DNA of 64,000 bases from assembly GCA_018240565.1 (NCBI GenBank), contig JAFEFO010000043.1, forward strand, positions 1 to 64,000, written 5' to 3'. Below are positions 62,358-64,000 of this stretch, piece after piece (the stretch's first letter is position 1; every line of letters starts with the position of its first letter). Made by a program: the position numbers and the translations under genes. The stretch comes from Pseudomonadota bacterium. GTDB taxonomy: Bacteria; Pseudomonadota; Gammaproteobacteria; Xanthomonadales; Rhodanobacteraceae. The notes beneath the pieces were generated by a model, which saw nothing but the letters and a program-made list of their open reading frames with translations, was not told the DNA's origin and made no database searches.

Positions 62358-62699
62358 TCAACGGTCGCCCCACAACTGTGCGAGCGCATGTTCGACCCGC
62401 TTGCGATCGGCGCCAGCAAGGCGACCCAACGGGTCGCGGATCAGGCGCACATCGAGCGTGAACAATTTCATGCGCACCATGGATGGCGCCGGCAGGCCGG
62501 CGGTGGCAAGGTCTTCCAGCACGCAATCCAGCGGCCACGGGGCATGCCGGGCCGAGGTGATCATGGCCAGCACCACGTGGCCCGCGGGCGTGTTGAACGC
62601 CTGCGCCGAGGAGAGCACCAGCGCCGGGCGGTTCTTGCTGGCCGCGCGATCGGTGAACGGAAACGGCACGCGCACTACCTGCCAGCGTTCAAAGGCCAC
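62358..62699 (-). CDS. MazF/PemK-type toxin
   Basis: 113 residues. RWQVVRVPFPFTDRAASKNRPALVLS is the MazF-type beta-barrel start; SARHAPWPLDCVLED and KLFTLDVRLIRDPLGRL complete it. Such toxins are mRNA endonucleases. Its ATG lies inside the end of the antitoxin gene (11-nt overlap), the usual coupling of antitoxin and toxin. Confidence 0.88.
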   Translation of the reverse strand: MAFERWQVVRVPFPFTDRAASKNRPALVLSSAQAFNTPAGHVVLAMITSARHAPWPLDCVLEDLATAGLPAPSMVRMKLFTLDVRLIRDPLGRLAGADRKRVEHALAQLWGDR

Positions 62700-62919
62700 G
62701 GTAGGCGTCCGCGTCTTCGTGCGTGGCCCACTCGGTGAGCGTGCCTTCGATGGCCTTGAGGTATTCGACGTCCAGCGGCTGCACCCGGCGCACCCGCGCC
62801 GTGCCGTCGTCCTGGAGTTCCCAGATGAGGGTATCGCCCGGTGCCACGTGCAGACCTTCGCGGATATCCGCGGGAATGGTCGTCTGACCCTTGGCGGTGA
62901 TCTTGGCTATGGCGTTCAC
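62689..62919 (-). CDS. AbrB/MazE-type antitoxin
   Basis: 76 residues. A swapped-hairpin AbrB fold is predicted from AKITAKGQTTIPADIREGLHVAPGD; the C-terminal 30 residues (VEYLKAIEGTLTEWATHEDADAYRG) should bind the toxin. It is the first gene of the pair and its upstream region holds two palindromes, likely its own operator. Confidence 0.88.
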   Translation of the reverse strand: MNAIAKITAKGQTTIPADIREGLHVAPGDTLIWELQDDGTARVRRVQPLDVEYLKAIEGTLTEWATHEDADAYRGL

Positions 62920-62929
62920 GTCATTACGT

Positions 62930-62952
62930 CCTTACGGTAAGGAATGCATTCC
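62930..62952. promoter_or_regulatory. Double palindrome, probable MazE-type operator
   Basis: CCTTAC-G-GTAAGG (62930-62942) and GGAATGCATTCC (62941-62952) overlap by two bases, 10-33 nt upstream of the antitoxin ATG. A TAGAAT -10-like hexamer (rc of 62953-62958) abuts them. Confidence 0.7.
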
Positions 62953-62990
62953 ATTCTACACCAGACGGGTTGATTCGAAACCCCGAGGTT

Positions 62991-64000
62991 TCACATCGAG
63001 CCGGCCCGCGCCAGCAGCTTGGCGATTTCGTAGTTGATCGAGGTGATACCGAGCTCTGGTTCCTGGGTAAACGGTTGGCGCACGTAGTGCGGGCCGTCCA
63101 CCGCGTCGCCATCAACCAGCACGATGGCGAGCATGAACTTGTCGCCTTGATTGAGCGCGGTGCAAATCTCGTTGCGGCTGACGGTGATGGTGTCGGCACC
63201 CTTGGCGCGGCCCTTGACCTCGATATGACGCGACTCGGGCAAGACGCCGTTCGCGATCGGCGGCTGTGCGGTGATGTCCCAACCGCATTTCTCGGCTGAA
63301 ACATCCGTTACGTTGTGACCAAGCGCTTGCTCGCGCGCGATCACGGCTTGCATCGCGCGTCGTTCGATGGCGGCGCGTGCGGCGGCGTCCACAGCAAAGC
63401 TTGCCGGCAAAGGCTCGCCGCGCAGGCGCGCGAGCAAACCGGCGGGAATCACCAGCGCGCCACCGCGCACCACCGGGGTGGCCGAGATGATCTGGCGCTG
63501 TGCATCAAGGTCGCGCTCACGCGCTTGCAGGCGCGCAGCCAGTTCCTCCGCGCGCTTGCGCAGGTTGTCGGGCTGGATGCGCGGTTGCTTGCCCGCGGCG
63601 ACTTGCAGGTCCAGAAGCGCAGCGCGCTCGCTCAAGTAGTTGATCTCGCGCGTGAGTCGTTCGCGCACGGCGGCGTGGGTCTTGTCGAGCCGGTCGAGGC
63701 GCAGCCGGCGGACCTCTTCGTAATGCTGGGGAACGAGCATATTCGCGGCGTGCGCAATGGCACGTGCTTCAAGATCGGATTGCAGCCATGGCTCGTCGAG
63801 CAGTCTTGCCAACAACGGACGGTAGGCGTCGGCCAAGGCGTCCAGCCCAAGGTGCGGGGCGGCATCGGCCGCGCGCACCGCGCCATCGGCATCGGCCCAG
63901 ACAAATTGCAAGCGTTGCGAAATCACGCGCGCATTGCCGCCACTGCCCTCCTTGACGCTGTGTTCCAGAATCAGCAGCAGCGATGGCTTGTCGCCCGGAT
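62991..64000 (-). CDS. Helicase-associated C-terminal region with DUF3883 (partial)
   Basis: The last 336 residues of a larger protein that runs off the window edge; the frame is open to 64000 (PGDKPSLLLILEHSVKEG at the edge). A long coiled-coil region (about LTREINYLSERAALLDLQVAAGKQP onward) precedes a DUF3883 module (KCGWDITAQPPIAN, RHIEVKGRAKGADTITVSRNE). This architecture is common at the C-terminus of SNF2-type helicases in defence loci, but no helicase motif is inside the window, so the helicase identity is inference. Confidence 0.72.
   Translation of the reverse strand, partial: PGDKPSLLLILEHSVKEGSGGNARVISQRLQFVWADADGAVRAADAAPHLGLDALADAYRPLLARLLDEPWLQSDLEARAIAHAANMLVPQHYEEVRRLRLDRLDKTHAAVRERLTREINYLSERAALLDLQVAAGKQPRIQPDNLRKRAEELAARLQARERDLDAQRQIISATPVVRGGALVIPAGLLARLRGEPLPASFAVDAAARAAIERRAMQAVIAREQALGHNVTDVSAEKCGWDITAQPPIANGVLPESRHIEVKGRAKGADTITVSRNEICTALNQGDKFMLAIVLVDGDAVDGPHYVRQPFTQEPELGITSINYEIAKLLARAGSM

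Noticed and set aside
62977..62992. Terminator at the end of the DUF3883 gene
   Set aside because: GAAACC-CCGA-GGTTTC is a perfect hairpin but no T-run follows on the minus strand.

Overview
The window is GC-rich chromosomal DNA of a gammaproteobacterium, most likely order Xanthomonadales (Lysobacterales), perhaps family Rhodanobacteraceae. This rests on gene order (thrS-infC-rpmI-rplT-pheS-pheT-ihfA-merR-tRNA-Pro, tig-clpP-clpX, recX-alaS-csrA-tRNA-Ser-tRNA-Arg), on RNase T, CsrA and trigger factor of gammaproteobacterial type, and on many small dispersed palindromic repeats. The genus is inferred from style only.

Layout. 1-3071 (minus): an ABC exporter (ATPase, permease) with a DesK/DesR-type two-component system, in one overlapping unit. 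3307-6311: a class III aminotransferase, a PsiF-repeat protein and an A/T-richer orphan secreted protein whose upstream region carries an 11-C tract. 6403-11995: proline iminopeptidase, then a three-gene set of flavin dehydrogenase, 2-hydroxy-acid oxidase and ThDP-dependent enzyme. 12048-19837 (minus): the translation operon from thrS to merR plus tRNA-Pro; infC appears to start at AUC. 20235-29133 (plus): an AraC-type regulator, a beta-helix lipoprotein, a diheme cytochrome c, a TonB-dependent receptor and an M14 peptidase, which looks like an outer-membrane uptake and processing locus. 29180-34631: RNase T, FmdB-like zinc ribbon and CysK (plus), then RNase R, RlmB and a small membrane protein (minus, coupled by ATGA overlaps). 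34743-46212: tRNA-Leu, a large subtilase, a sortilin-like propeller protein, PurA, a DUF1684 protein and MutL. 46495-54610 (minus): ClpX, ClpP, trigger factor, seven tRNAs, CsrA, AlaS and RecX. 54620-64000 (minus): a defence-type island with a DUF499 ATPase, an HTH-like protein, a DUF1156 DNA methylase, an HExxH protein, a MazEF-type toxin-antitoxin pair and the C-terminal end of a helicase-like DUF3883 protein. recA, which normally precedes recX, is not beside it.

Two things deserve most attention. First, a small two-hairpin non-coding element occurs three times (before pheT, tRNA-Arg(ACG) and tRNA-Ser(GCT)). Each time it lies between a roughly 20-nt copy of the beginning of the downstream gene and the complete gene, as if it had inserted inside the gene start and rebuilt it. 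Second, the island at 54620-64000 joins BREX-type parts (DUF499, DUF1156, helicase) to an unfamiliar zincin with a DUF4160-like tail and a toxin-antitoxin pair, in an order I do not recognise as a named system.
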